This document shows positions 7,404 through 16,806 of a stretch of DNA of 26,884 nucleotides, piece by piece. Below the pieces are notes generated by a model. The model saw only the letters and a list, made by a program, of their open reading frames with translations. It was not told where the DNA came from and did no database searches. Both the position numbers and the translations under genes were made by a program. The stretch is from JACNLC01 sp964607375 (GTDB taxonomy: Bacteria; Fidelibacterota; Marinisomatia; SCGC-AAA003-L08; JACNLC01). Location: NCBI GenBank assembly GCA_964607375.1, contig CAZSJY010000024.1, forward strand, positions 1 through 26,884. The letters are read 5' to 3'. The first letter of the stretch is position 1, and the number at the start of each line of letters is the position of its first letter.

Positions 7404-7431
7404 AAAAAATCCCCACTTTTCAATGGGGATT
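7402..7431 (-). terminator. Rho-independent terminator of the PpiD-like gene
   Basis: On the minus strand AATCCCCA (7424-7431) and TGGGGATT (7408-7415) form a stem around an 8-base loop, followed by a run of Ts (7402-7409). It lies about 26 bases past the stop of the PpiD-like gene and insulates it from the perR promoter. Confidence 0.88.
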
Positions 7432-7456
7432 ATAGTTTTCTGTTTAAAGAATTAGC

Positions 7457-9013
7457 TTAATATAGTTGACTCCTGTAGTCTTCAATTTCTAAATTGTCTT
7501 TTACCCCTGATAACCAGTCCGAGAAAACTGATGATCTTTTTGTCGCAAGTAATTGATCATACAAGACTTTATATTCCTCTAAATATTTATCGTTATCGAA
7601 ATCATCTATAGCAATCAATTTTATGATTACAGCTCCATTAGATGTTTCAATTACTGGAGATATATCCCCAGGTTTCATTGATAAAAGAGTACCCAGTACT
7701 TTTGAACTCCTGCCAATTTCAGGAAAACTACTTCCAATACTTTTCGTTGTGTCTGACATAAATTCAATTAGTTCATTATTTTCTGACAAAGAGATAAGTT
7801 CATTGTAATTCTGTGAAGCACTTTCTAAGATTTCTGCAGCAAATTCTTTCTTTTTTTCTCTGATTAATTTTTTATTAATACTCTCTTTAACCTCTTCTAA
7901 GGGTTTGAATCCGCCAGATTTTTCACCTAATATATGAAAAATGGCGTATCCAATAGTAGCTGGGAGTGGATCCGAAACCGCATCAATATCACTATCGAAA
8001 GAAAAACGAACAGCTTCTCTCATTGGACCCATATTGAAAGGAAAACCAGAGTTGTTTTTGTATTCCTGGGTTACATCAATTGTGTCTGATTCTAACCCAA
8101 AAGTGAACATTGCTTCAGAAAAAGAAGAATAATCAGCTTCGCCTGCAAATTTCAAAGCTTCACTTAAAATGCTATCTTGGTAAGTAGCAAATTGAGATGA
8201 ATCAATTGTTGTGTAATCAATTTCCCAGAGTACATACTCCACAGTTTTAGAAGGAAATATCGTATACAAGTCCGATTTATCGTCATTATATCTTCCTAAA
8301 ATATCTTGGTCTGTGACATTTATTAAAGAGTCTTCTATTGCTCGGGATTTAACATAAGCATATTGAATAGTACAATTAGTACTGTTTGCAATGTAATTAT
8401 ATTTTACTTCAGCATCTGATATAGTTGCAGTACTGTTATAAAGTTCCCTTAATTTTCTTGTGGATAGCCAATCCTTCAAGTAAACTTCCCAACTTGAGAA
8501 AAACTGGTCTAACGCTTCAGGATAAGTATGATTTAAAAGTGCATTTTGATACTCGAATAATTGGAAAGCATTTGTTGTGGAGTCAGCGAATAATCCTGCT
8601 TGGGTCAAACTATTTTGAAATGCAACAGGAGGATTATTTAACATAAAATCATATACTTCATCATCCGTCGATTTAATATTTAAACTCTCAATTTTCCGAT
8701 CCTTGATAACATTATCTACAATACTGTTCCAAGCTGAGTTTTGAGCAGTTTGTTTTGTGAGACCATCAATTGTTTTACCTTGTTGTTTTTGATAGTTAAT
8801 TTGTTTTTCGTATTCAACTCTGAGTTGACGATGAGATATGTTTTCTCCATCAACAACTCCAGCAAATGAACCTGTATTTTTCTTGCCAAAAATAACATCT
8901 AAAATATTGGCTCCTCCAACTAATCCACCAATAGTCATACTTGCAATAAATACAAAAAGTAAAATCCACAGGATAATGTGTGATTTTTCTCTGATTACTG
9001 TCATATTAAACAT
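7457..9013 (-). CDS. PpiD-like membrane-anchored periplasmic chaperone (SurA_N/parvulin type)
   Basis: This 518-residue protein has one N-terminal membrane helix (about 12-33), then a SurA_N/PpiD-like helical region (about 45-210: VVDGENISHRQLRVEYEKQ...). A parvulin-like segment at about 240-385 ends in GYAIFHILGEKSGGFKPLEEVKESI, and a further PPIase-like patch (about 430-470: LLSMKPGDISPVIETSNGAVIIKL) follows. PpiD proteins help outer-membrane proteins fold at the periplasmic face. The parvulin core is divergent, so chaperone activity is more likely than prolyl isomerase activity. The ATG at 9013 has GGAG eight bases upstream. A TTG one codon earlier is also possible. TATAAT at 9048-9053 may be a promoter -10, but no good -35 accompanies it, and read-through from tRNA-Ala is possible. 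Confidence 0.8.
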   Translation of the reverse strand: MFNMTVIREKSHIILWILLFVFIASMTIGGLVGGANILDVIFGKKNTGSFAGVVDGENISHRQLRVEYEKQINYQKQQGKTIDGLTKQTAQNSAWNSIVDNVIKDRKIESLNIKSTDDEVYDFMLNNPPVAFQNSLTQAGLFADSTTNAFQLFEYQNALLNHTYPEALDQFFSSWEVYLKDWLSTRKLRELYNSTATISDAEVKYNYIANSTNCTIQYAYVKSRAIEDSLINVTDQDILGRYNDDKSDLYTIFPSKTVEYVLWEIDYTTIDSSQFATYQDSILSEALKFAGEADYSSFSEAMFTFGLESDTIDVTQEYKNNSGFPFNMGPMREAVRFSFDSDIDAVSDPLPATIGYAIFHILGEKSGGFKPLEEVKESINKKLIREKKKEFAAEILESASQNYNELISLSENNELIEFMSDTTKSIGSSFPEIGRSSKVLGTLLSMKPGDISPVIETSNGAVIIKLIAIDDFDNDKYLEEYKVLYDQLLATKRSSVFSDWLSGVKDNLEIEDYRSQLY

Positions 9014-9063
9014 CAATAATTCTCCTAATAAATCATTTTAATCTTACATTATAGCTTATTCAG

Positions 9064-9137
<74 letters not shown>

Positions 9138-9208
9138 TAATTTAGTTTGGGCTAGTCCTCAAATTTATCTCTTTCCAAGATGCATCTCAAAGGAAAAAAG
9201 ACAATTTG

Positions 9209-9239
9209 ATTATGGCAAGCATTTACAGTGATTTGTCAA
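9209..9239 (-). promoter_or_regulatory. Promoter of tRNA-Ala
   Basis: On the minus strand a consensus TTGACA (9234-9239) is followed after 19 bases by CATAAT (9209-9214), directly preceded by TGC, giving an extended -10. The start would lie near 9202, some 65 bases before the mature tRNA 5' end. The spacer is slightly long, which the extended -10 may offset. Confidence 0.55.
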
Positions 9240-9321
9240 AATTAATACAGTTTATTGTAGTGTAGCATTTTTCTTTTTAAATTATCATCAGTTGAGTGAA
9301 TCAAATCTTAGGAGTTAATCA

Positions 9322-9735
9322 ATGAGAACATCTAAAGAAAGATTTTACAAAGGTCTATTTCTAACAGCCGCTATTTATGATTTATTATTGGGGATTATTT
9401 TTACATTTTTCTATAAACAAGCCTTCGCACTTATCGGAATTACAGAAAAACTACCCAAATTTGAAGGTTATATATCGTTAATTGGAGCGTTCCTATTTGT
9501 GATAGGTGTTGCATATTATTTAATTTGGCGAGGAGATTTAGATGATAATCGTGATCTAATCATTGTAGGAACATTATACAAATTTGCTTATGCTTCTGTT
9601 GCGTTTATTTTTCTTTGGGTTGGAAATATTCCACATCCGATATTCGCATATCTGTTTGGATTTGCAGATACAATTTTCTTGATACTGATGATTGAATGTT
9701 TAATTTATCTAAAAAAACTTGATACTTTACAATAG
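9322..9735 (+). CDS. Small integral membrane protein, four predicted helices
   Basis: This 137-residue protein has four hydrophobic stretches (about 11-30, 46-68, 80-100 and 104-127) and short charged loops (for example WRGDLDDNRDL). The N-terminal RTSKERFYKG is basic and presumably cytoplasmic. A clear AGGAG lies seven bases before the ATG. I do not recognise a family beyond a general resemblance to small uncharacterised membrane proteins. It is followed after 70 bases by an outer-membrane barrel gene that has its own ribosome binding site. Confidence 0.75.
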   Translation: MRTSKERFYKGLFLTAAIYDLLLGIIFTFFYKQAFALIGITEKLPKFEGYISLIGAFLFVIGVAYYLIWRGDLDDNRDLIIVGTLYKFAYASVAFIFLWVGNIPHPIFAYLFGFADTIFLILMIECLIYLKKLDTLQ

Positions 9736-9805
9736 AATCGTTGGAATGAGTGTATTCTAACCAATAAATTCAAAACTCTATTATCATATAAAAAGGAGCA
9801 AAACA

Positions 9806-11266
9806 ATGAAAAAATCAACTTTAACAATAAGTCTGTTTTTGTTTTTTAGTATTCTTATATCTCAAACAGAGGGAGAAAGTCACTCAATGACAGGTAGCTT
9901 GGGATCTGTTACGATTGACGGAACCATTTATAACCAAATCTCACTTCGTCCTGAAATCCCACTTGGCAAACTTGGAATTGGTTTGGACATATATTTATAT
10001 GTTGATGCCGATGGAAATCTTTATAAAGAAAATTGGGATTTTTCAGATGGTGATGCAATTTATCGAACTATTGTCGATAAAATTTATTATCTTAGGTGGG
10101 GAAGACCAAACGATTCATTTTATCTTCGAGCAGGTGCCTTACCAAATGCAACTCTTGGACAGGGAATCCTTGTAAATAATTATTCTAATATGATGGAGTA
10201 TCCAGAAGTCAGAAGAATGGGACTCAATCTAAAAGCTAGATATGCTGGTCTTGGGATTGAAGTGATTAATAGCGATTTCAAAAGAACACCCGGAGTTTTA
10301 GGAGTCAGAGCTTCGTATGATATTTTATCTAATTTACAAATAGGTGTATCTTTTGTAACAGATGCAAATCAAATGGCTGGACTTAAAGATAGAGATGGTG
10401 ATACTTACTATGACATATTTGATGATTTACCAGATGACCCAGAGTTTCACGACCAAGTTGATGTAGATAAAAATTATTGGAAAGAAATTTATATTCAAAT
10501 TAATGGTAGTGATGCTGGTTTTGAAGAATGGTTTTATACTACATCTACACTAACAAGAAATCCTGATATGGATGAGTTAGGAACAGATCAGATTGAAGGA
10601 ATCAGTTTTGATATATCTTACAAAATAAACAAGAATATCTCTTTATATTCTCAAGTTGCACAACTTGTTGGCGAAACAGATATAAGTGGTGTAAGTGAAA
10701 AATTAGGAACTGGATTTGTTCCACTTGGTTTATTTGCTAGGTTTGGTCCAATCAAGTTAAGATCAGAATATAGACAAACAGGTGACTATTTCATTTTTAA
10801 TTATTGGGATCAATCTTATGATTATGACAGAATTAGATACAATGCTGTCGATGAAATTCTTGTTACCAAAGAAAGTACATTATCTAACTATAAAGCAATG
10901 AAAGGTTTCTATACTGAAATGATTGCTGATATGTTCAATTTCTTATCTATTGGTGTTGGATATCAAGATATGAGGGGTGAAAATGTTGATGAAGATGCTA
11001 ACAAAACTTTGTTAGGAAATCTAAGAATAAACACATCAAATATTCCAAAACTCAAGAAGGCAGAATTATTTTATCAACAAAGTAACATTTCAACCTTGTT
11101 TACAGAAGAATCCAAACCCAACACTTTATGGGGTTATGATATTGGGCTGGAAATATCTAAAGGAATGATGTTGGTTTACAAAGGTAGAACTTCTTACATC
11201 CAAAATTCTGATGGTGAATTTGAACCTGTAAATTCTGTTCAATTTGAAACACAGATAGTTTTTTGA
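9806..11266 (+). CDS. Outer-membrane beta-barrel protein with acidic calcium-site-like loops
   Basis: This 486-residue protein has a signal peptide (about 1-20, cut near ISQ/TEG), alternating amphipathic strands over its whole length, and a terminal Phe (TQIVF), all typical of an outer-membrane barrel. Two Asp-rich loops stand out: DADGNLYKENWDFSDGD (67-83) and DRDGDTYYDIFDDLPDDP (195-212). These resemble thrombospondin type 3/EF-hand-like calcium loops. Segments such as FYLRAGALPNATLGQG and YPEVRRMGLNLK look like repeated barrel hairpins. A porin-like or scaffold role is inference, and the substrate is unknown. AAGGAGC lies seven bases before the ATG. Confidence 0.78.
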   Translation: MKKSTLTISLFLFFSILISQTEGESHSMTGSLGSVTIDGTIYNQISLRPEIPLGKLGIGLDIYLYVDADGNLYKENWDFSDGDAIYRTIVDKIYYLRWGRPNDSFYLRAGALPNATLGQGILVNNYSNMMEYPEVRRMGLNLKARYAGLGIEVINSDFKRTPGVLGVRASYDILSNLQIGVSFVTDANQMAGLKDRDGDTYYDIFDDLPDDPEFHDQVDVDKNYWKEIYIQINGSDAGFEEWFYTTSTLTRNPDMDELGTDQIEGISFDISYKINKNISLYSQVAQLVGETDISGVSEKLGTGFVPLGLFARFGPIKLRSEYRQTGDYFIFNYWDQSYDYDRIRYNAVDEILVTKESTLSNYKAMKGFYTEMIADMFNFLSIGVGYQDMRGENVDEDANKTLLGNLRINTSNIPKLKKAELFYQQSNISTLFTEESKPNTLWGYDIGLEISKGMMLVYKGRTSYIQNSDGEFEPVNSVQFETQIVF

Positions 11267-11371
11267 TTGAGTGAAAAGTGACAAGGGAAAATAGTGGAAA
11301 ATCACATCTGATAAAAAACGAAATAGAGCGAATGTTAAACAAGTTAATTTCCAAATTAAGAGAGAAATCAA

Positions 11372-14011
11372 ATGGCTAACAACTTACCACTTAATTCTTC
11401 ACACTTACCACTTGATTCCAGGTCCATACGCAAGCAATTTATTGATTTCTTCAGAGAAAAAGAACATTCATTTGTGCGGAGTTCATCAGTAGTTCCGACA
11501 GATGACCCGACACTTTTGTTTACAAACGCCGGAATGAACCAATTCAAACCGATATTTTTGGATACAGAAAAGCCAAAATCAAAAAGAGTTGTTAATTCAC
11601 AAAAGTGCATTCGGGTTAGTGGAAAACATAACGATTTAGAAGAAGTGGGTGTTGATGATTATCATCACACATTTTTTGAGATGCTCGGAAATTGGTCATT
11701 CGGTGATTACTATAAAAAAGAAGCAATCCAATGGGCCTGGGAATTGCTTACCGAAGTTTGGAAAATGGACAAAAATCGTTTGTGGGTTACCATTTTTCAA
11801 GATGATAACGAAGCAGGTGAACTATGGAGAGAGTTTACAGACATTGACCCAAAACGAATTCTGAAGTTCGGACATAAAGACAATTTTTGGGAAATGGGAG
11901 AGTCCGGTCCGTGCGGTCCGTGTTCAGAGATTCACTATTATACTGGGAAAAATGTTGATGATCAAAATGCTGATGGTGTTAATCGGGACCACGATTATCG
12001 AGAAATCTGGAATTTAGTCTTTATTCAATACAATCGTGGGAAAGATGGGAAATTATCTGATCTACCCGCAAAACATGTGGATACCGGTGCAGGTTTGGAG
12101 AGAATAGTTGCAATTTTAAATGGTAAAACATCGAATTACGATTCCGACCTATTTATGCCTATTATCAAGAAAATTTCAGAAGTTACAGACGCAGAATATT
12201 CTTCTGATGATGGTGTTACTCATAGAGTAATTGCTGACCATCTTAGGATGCTTGCATTTTCAATTGCTGATGGTGCAATGCCAGGGAATGAGGGCAGAGG
12301 TTATGTTCTACGGCGAGTTTTGAGAAGGGCTTCTCGTTATGGGCGAATGCTTGAAATGCACGAACCTTTCATTTACAAGTTGATTCCTACTCTCACCGAA
12401 ATAATGGGTGGTGCTTTTCCTGAGTTAACTGAAAAACAATCACACATTCAAAAAGTAATAAGAGCGGAAGAAAATTCTTTTGGTTCAACTTTGGATAAAG
12501 GAATAGAAATTTTCGAGAAAATTACACAGGATATGAAAACAGGTGACAGTATATCAGGAGACGATGCTTTTAAACTCTACGATACATATGGATTTCCTTG
12601 CGATTTAACTGAATTAATGGCTCGTGAAATTGGGTTATCTATTGATAACGAGGGATTCAAATCCTGTATGGATATTCAGAAAAAGAGTTCACGAGATGGT
12701 GGTGATTTTACTCAACAAGTAGATTCTACAAAATGGGAAACTATTAACGAAGGTTCATCAAGTGAGTTTGTTGGATATGACCAAACAAAATGTGAATCTC
12801 AAATTAGGAAATATAACCTCAACTACAATAAATCAGGGAAAATTATTCTTGATAAAACTCCGTTTTATGCTGAACAAGGAGGACAGGTTGGTGATGTAGG
12901 ATTCTTGAAAAAGGGTGAATTTGAATTTGCAGTTGTTGATACACAAAAGTTTTCTGATGAAATTGTACATATTGGTAAAGTAGTATCAGGTAAAATCCCA
13001 AAAAGTGGACTAGTTTCTGCAGTAGTGGACAATGAACATCGCCAGGAAATACGATTAAATCATACTTCAACTCATTTGTTGCACACAGCTTTGAAGCAAG
13101 TTTTGGGAGATCACGCACATCAATCTGGCTCACTAGTTGAAGCAGAACGGTTTCGCTTTGATGTAACACATTATGAACGAATTACTGTAGATGAACTTCA
13201 AAAAATTGAAAAAATTGTAAATAGTAAAATTCGTGAGAATCTATTAGTTACGACTAACATAAAAGAGTACGAATCAGCAAGGGAAGAAGGAGCAGTTGCC
13301 TTATTTGGAGAAAAATATGGAGATGAAGTCCGCATGGTTAGTATTTCCGATTACTCCAAAGAATTGTGCGGTGGTACTCACGCAAAACGAACAGGCGATA
13401 TTGGAGCATTCAAAATTACTTCTGAATCAGCTTTGGCTGCAGGAATTCGCAGAATTGAAGCGATTACCGGAAATGCAGTAATCCAACTTTTACATCAAAA
13501 TGAAAAAGTAATCAATCAATCTAAAGAACTTCTGAAATGTACTGAAAAAGAAATCCAGGAAAAAATCACTCAAGTTCTAGAACACAGAAAATTACTAGAA
13601 AAAGAGAATGGTGAGTTAAAACGAATTTCTCAGAGTAGTGTTGTGGACGATTTGCTTTCTGATGCAAAACAAATTGATGATATAAAATTAATTGTAACTA
13701 AACTAAATGACATAGATGATTTGAAAACAATCGGTGATGAGTTTAGACAGAAATTTAAAAATAACGGAATTGTTCTTATCGGTACGGTAAAAAACAACAA
13801 ACCGATGGTTATGTGTGCGATAACCGATGATTTAACCAGTAAAATCCAAGCAGGTAAAGTGGTAAAGGAAGTCGGTGAAAAAATTGGAGGTGGAGGAGGA
13901 GGAAAACCACATCTTGCTACTGCAGGAGGTAGGAATAAGGAAGCATTGGAAAGTGCATTAGAATTTGGTGAAACCTACATAAAAACGAAAATTGAGTTTA
14001 GTAAAAAATAG
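11372..14011 (+). CDS. alaS: Alanyl-tRNA synthetase
   Basis: AlaS charges tRNA-Ala with alanine and edits mischarged Ser/Gly. The 879-residue length is normal. The class II catalytic domain starts at about residue 16 (RKQFIDFFREKEH, then motif 1 near VVPTDDPTLLFTNAGMNQFKP). The editing domain contains the zinc residues HTSTH (near 565) and CGGTH (near 666). The C-Ala domain ends in a glycine-rich GGGGGGKPHLATAGG, where most homologues have a PDMAQAGG-type ending, so this tail is slightly unusual. The ATG follows AGAGA, and only 14 bases separate the stop from gcvPB. The 105-base leader shows no T-box-like element. A cognate tRNA-Ala gene lies 2.2 kb upstream on the other strand. Confidence 0.97.
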   Translation: MANNLPLNSSHLPLDSRSIRKQFIDFFREKEHSFVRSSSVVPTDDPTLLFTNAGMNQFKPIFLDTEKPKSKRVVNSQKCIRVSGKHNDLEEVGVDDYHHTFFEMLGNWSFGDYYKKEAIQWAWELLTEVWKMDKNRLWVTIFQDDNEAGELWREFTDIDPKRILKFGHKDNFWEMGESGPCGPCSEIHYYTGKNVDDQNADGVNRDHDYREIWNLVFIQYNRGKDGKLSDLPAKHVDTGAGLERIVAILNGKTSNYDSDLFMPIIKKISEVTDAEYSSDDGVTHRVIADHLRMLAFSIADGAMPGNEGRGYVLRRVLRRASRYGRMLEMHEPFIYKLIPTLTEIMGGAFPELTEKQSHIQKVIRAEENSFGSTLDKGIEIFEKITQDMKTGDSISGDDAFKLYDTYGFPCDLTELMAREIGLSIDNEGFKSCMDIQKKSSRDGGDFTQQVDSTKWETINEGSSSEFVGYDQTKCESQIRKYNLNYNKSGKIILDKTPFYAEQGGQVGDVGFLKKGEFEFAVVDTQKFSDEIVHIGKVVSGKIPKSGLVSAVVDNEHRQEIRLNHTSTHLLHTALKQVLGDHAHQSGSLVEAERFRFDVTHYERITVDELQKIEKIVNSKIRENLLVTTNIKEYESAREEGAVALFGEKYGDEVRMVSISDYSKELCGGTHAKRTGDIGAFKITSESALAAGIRRIEAITGNAVIQLLHQNEKVINQSKELLKCTEKEIQEKITQVLEHRKLLEKENGELKRISQSSVVDDLLSDAKQIDDIKLIVTKLNDIDDLKTIGDEFRQKFKNNGIVLIGTVKNNKPMVMCAITDDLTSKIQAGKVVKEVGEKIGGGGGGKPHLATAGGRNKEALESALEFGETYIKTKIEFSKK

Positions 14012-14025
14012 TGAAAGAGATATAA

Positions 14026-15477
14026 ATGTATTCGAAAACTCCGTTGATATTTGAACAAAGTAAAAAGGGGCAAATTGGAGCATCACTTCCAAAATTGGAT
14101 GTTCCAGAAATTGATTTATCAGCTGTAATTCCAAAAGAGTTATTGCGTTGTAAACCTGCTGAATTACCCGAGGTGTCAGAACCTGAAGTCGTTCGGCATT
14201 ACACGAATTTGTCAGTGAAAAATCATCATGTTGACAGAGATTTTTATCCACTTGGTTCGTGCACAATGAAATACAACCCAAAAGTTAATGATACGATTGC
14301 TGGTTTACCTGGATTTTCAGGACTACACCCACTACAATCTGATGAATCTGCACAGGGAGCATTGTGTATAATTTGGGAATTAGAGCAAATGCTCAAAAAG
14401 ATTACAGGAATGTCGATGGTTACTCTCCAGCCAAGTGCAGGCGCACAAGGAGAGTTCGTCGGGATTTTGATGATGAAAAAATATCACGAATCCAAAAATG
14501 AAGATAGAAAATACATCATTATGCCGGAAACTGCTCACGGAACCAATCCAGCGAGTGTGGTTTTTTCCGGATATCAAACACGGCAAGTTGCTACAGATAT
14601 GCGCGGTCGAGTTGACATTGAAGACCTCAAAAAAAAGTTAGATTCTGATGTAGCAGGGATGATGCTTACTCAACCAAACACTCTAGGTTTGTTTGAAGAT
14701 AGTATTGAAGAAATTTCTCAATTGGTTCACGATGTTGGCGGACTGATGTATATGGATGGAGCTAATCTCAATGCGATGATTGGAATAGTTCGACCAGCAG
14801 ATATGGGTTTTGACATCACTCATATCAATTTGCACAAAACATTTTCAACTCCACACGGTGGAGGTGGTCCGGGTTCAGGTCCGATAGCAGTTACTGAAGA
14901 ACTTTGTCCTTTTTTGCCTACTCCAATGGTAAAGAACAATAATAACAATTTTAGTTGGGATTATGATTATCCGCAAAGTATTGGACCAATTCATGGATTT
15001 TATGGTAATTTCGGTATTTTGATTAGAGCTTGGGCTTTTATAAAAACAATGGGTGAGAGTGGTTTGAGAGAGATGACAAAACAAGCCGTATTAAATGCAA
15101 ATTATTTAAAATTACGATTGGAAGAGAAATATCATATTCCTTATTCTGAAGGTACCTTACACGAATTTGTTATTTCCGGAACCAAACAAAAAGAACGAGG
15201 TATTAGAGTGTTGGATATTGCAAAATCACTTTTGGATTATGGATATCACGCACCTACTGTTTATTTTCCTATCAATGTACCAGAAGCTATGATGATTGAA
15301 CCAACAGAATCAGAAACCAAGCAGACTTTGGACAATTTTGCTGATACACTTTTGGAAATTGATGAACGAATTGATTCAGAACCAAATTCACTTTTGGATG
15401 CACCGGTTACAACTCCAGTTAAGCGACTTGATGAAACAAAAGCAAATCGCGAGCCAAATTTGCGATGGCAACCTTAA
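14026..15477 (+). CDS. gcvPB: Glycine dehydrogenase (decarboxylating) subunit 2
   Basis: This is the PLP-binding subunit of the two-subunit P-protein of the glycine cleavage system, which decarboxylates glycine and passes the aminomethyl group to the lipoyl H-protein. The 483 residues match the GcvPB family. DRDFYPLGSCTMKYNPK is the N-terminal signature. The PLP lysine is Lys271 in HINLHKTFSTPHGGGGPG. YHAPTVYFPINVPEAMMIEPTE is the C-terminal signature. The partner gcvPA and the gcvH and gcvT genes are not in the window, so the system must be encoded elsewhere. It is probably cotranscribed with alaS. Upstream GAAAGAGA serves as a weak ribosome binding site. Confidence 0.96.
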   Translation: MYSKTPLIFEQSKKGQIGASLPKLDVPEIDLSAVIPKELLRCKPAELPEVSEPEVVRHYTNLSVKNHHVDRDFYPLGSCTMKYNPKVNDTIAGLPGFSGLHPLQSDESAQGALCIIWELEQMLKKITGMSMVTLQPSAGAQGEFVGILMMKKYHESKNEDRKYIIMPETAHGTNPASVVFSGYQTRQVATDMRGRVDIEDLKKKLDSDVAGMMLTQPNTLGLFEDSIEEISQLVHDVGGLMYMDGANLNAMIGIVRPADMGFDITHINLHKTFSTPHGGGGPGSGPIAVTEELCPFLPTPMVKNNNNNFSWDYDYPQSIGPIHGFYGNFGILIRAWAFIKTMGESGLREMTKQAVLNANYLKLRLEEKYHIPYSEGTLHEFVISGTKQKERGIRVLDIAKSLLDYGYHAPTVYFPINVPEAMMIEPTESETKQTLDNFADTLLEIDERIDSEPNSLLDAPVTTPVKRLDETKANREPNLRWQP

Positions 15478-15501
15478 CTATAGAAAAATGAACATCGAAC
15501 A

Positions 15502-15924
15502 ATGAAATACAAGATTGATGATAGCAGAATTTTCGTGAAGCTTGAGAGAGGAGATTGGATAAATCAATCTTTAACTAATATTGCTAGGGACCACAAACTA
15601 ACTTCTGGTTGGATTTCTGGTATTGGTGCGATAGAAAACATCGAATTGGGATATTACGATTTTGATACGAGGTCATACATAAAAAAATCGTTTGAAAGCG
15701 AATACGAACTAATAAGCTATAACGCGAATATCAGTCTAAAAAATAATGATGTGTTTATTCATGCTCACTCTACAATTGGTGATAAGGAATTCAAGGTTTT
15801 TGGTGGTCACTTATATGATGCCAAAATATCTGCTACAGGGGAATTTATGATTCAAAAAGGGAATATTGAAATCAAGCGTGTGATGGACAAAAAAGTTGGT
15901 TTAGCGTTATGGGAACTTTTGTAA
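15502..15924 (+). CDS. PPC/DUF296 domain protein
   Basis: This 140-residue protein consists of a single PPC (plants and prokaryotes conserved, DUF296) domain. Visible family features are SGWISGIGAIENIELGYYD (about 35-53) and the metal-site histidines His87, His89 and His103 in IHAHSTIGDKEFKVFGGHLYDA. Bacterial members form trimers. They are often called DNA-binding proteins by analogy with plant AT-hook proteins, but this one has no AT-hook, so the DNA-binding label should not be transferred. The gene lies 24 bases after gcvPB without a clear Shine-Dalgarno sequence. A link to glycine or one-carbon metabolism is suggested only by position. Confidence 0.85.
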   Translation: MKYKIDDSRIFVKLERGDWINQSLTNIARDHKLTSGWISGIGAIENIELGYYDFDTRSYIKKSFESEYELISYNANISLKNNDVFIHAHSTIGDKEFKVFGGHLYDAKISATGEFMIQKGNIEIKRVMDKKVGLALWELL

Positions 15925-16007
15925 ATTTAATGATAATTAATTTGGTGTAATCTTTATCTTATGCTTACTCTATCGAAAGATTATACTTTAAACATCAAAA
16001 CTGATAT

Positions 16008-16014
16008 AAAGGAG
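16008..16014 (+). promoter_or_regulatory. Strong ribosome binding site selecting a TTG start
   Basis: AAAGGAG lies six bases before the TTG at 16021, the best Shine-Dalgarno match in this region. The in-frame ATG at 15961 has no such site. The TTG start also gives a short, charged leader before the membrane helix, as expected for a pilin-like protein. Confidence 0.75.
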
Positions 16015-16020
16015 TTAAAA

Positions 16021-16797
16021 TTGGAATCTAATAATAAGATTGAGAAAAGAATTAGTATTTTGGACTGGGGAATTGTATTAGGAATTATTATAATGCTTAC
16101 GATTGTCTATTTACCTAGTTCAGTATGGAAAGAGGAAGTGAAATTCAGAACAGAAAGTCGTCATAGAATGGTAGATATTGCAGAAGCTGAAGAATTCTAT
16201 AAAGAACTTACAGGCAACTACACAACGAATGGTGAAGAGTTGTTTGCTTTAGTAGAAGCTTCAATGGATTCGTTGATTGCAGATTCACTGTTTGTTGGTG
16301 AACAGAAAATATATTTAAATAACAAAGTTTATACCGTAAATATGAGTAATGGAATTAGTACTAGAGTTGACACAACATTTAGTCATCCTCAAGGACTTAA
16401 GCGATCATTCTTAGATACTATTTATACTGTAGGTATGACAAATGATGAAGATAATACTATTGATACTATTTTCGTTAGTGCTAGAGATATTGCAAAAATC
16501 AAAAATGACGATTTGTTCCATACTATATTTTCTTCTGATACAACGAGTTATCTTGAATATTATACAGATTACTTGAGAGATAAGTATCATCTTACAACTG
16601 ATTTACTTCTTTGTCCACTCATTGGAGAACCATATTTGTTGGAAATTGATAGTTCTGATATAGAAAATCCATTATTTATTGTAAAAAGTCCAGTACCTGA
16701 AGATTATACAGAACCCCGTTATGGTATCTTTAAATTTGAAGCAGGTCGGCACGGTGAGATAATAGATGGCAGTAAAAGTTGGTCTGACGAACAATAG
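16021..16797 (+). CDS. Pseudopilin-like protein (GspG/PulG-like architecture), non-canonical leader
   Basis: With the TTG start this is a 258-residue protein. A charged 10-residue leader ends in KR, followed by ISILDW and a hydrophobic helix (about 16-33). Next comes an amphipathic stretch RHRMVDIAEAEEFYKELTGNYTTNGEEL (about 48-74), very like the helix and Y-x-x-x-x-G-x-Y segment of type II secretion pseudopilins. A normal prepilin motif (G, then FTLIE) is absent: the matching residues are R-ISILDW, with Asp near the position of the conserved Glu. The C-terminal 180 residues are unfamiliar and may form a periplasmic domain. It opens an operon with PilM-like and PilN-like proteins. An ATG at 15961 would add 20 residues but has no ribosome binding site. 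Confidence 0.6.
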   Translation: MESNNKIEKRISILDWGIVLGIIIMLTIVYLPSSVWKEEVKFRTESRHRMVDIAEAEEFYKELTGNYTTNGEELFALVEASMDSLIADSLFVGEQKIYLNNKVYTVNMSNGISTRVDTTFSHPQGLKRSFLDTIYTVGMTNDEDNTIDTIFVSARDIAKIKNDDLFHTIFSSDTTSYLEYYTDYLRDKYHLTTDLLLCPLIGEPYLLEIDSSDIENPLFIVKSPVPEDYTEPRYGIFKFEAGRHGEIIDGSKSWSDEQ

Positions 16798-16806
16798 GAA
16801 TTAATT

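Noticed and set aside
9740..9761. Hairpin GTTGGAAT/ATTCTAAC after the small membrane protein gene as a terminator
   Set aside because: The stem contains a G-U pair and no T-run follows. The evidence is too weak for a terminator call.
11267..11371. T-box or attenuator in the alaS leader
   Set aside because: No T-box sequence (TGGNACCGCG-like), specifier loop or terminator hairpin can be seen in the 105 bases.
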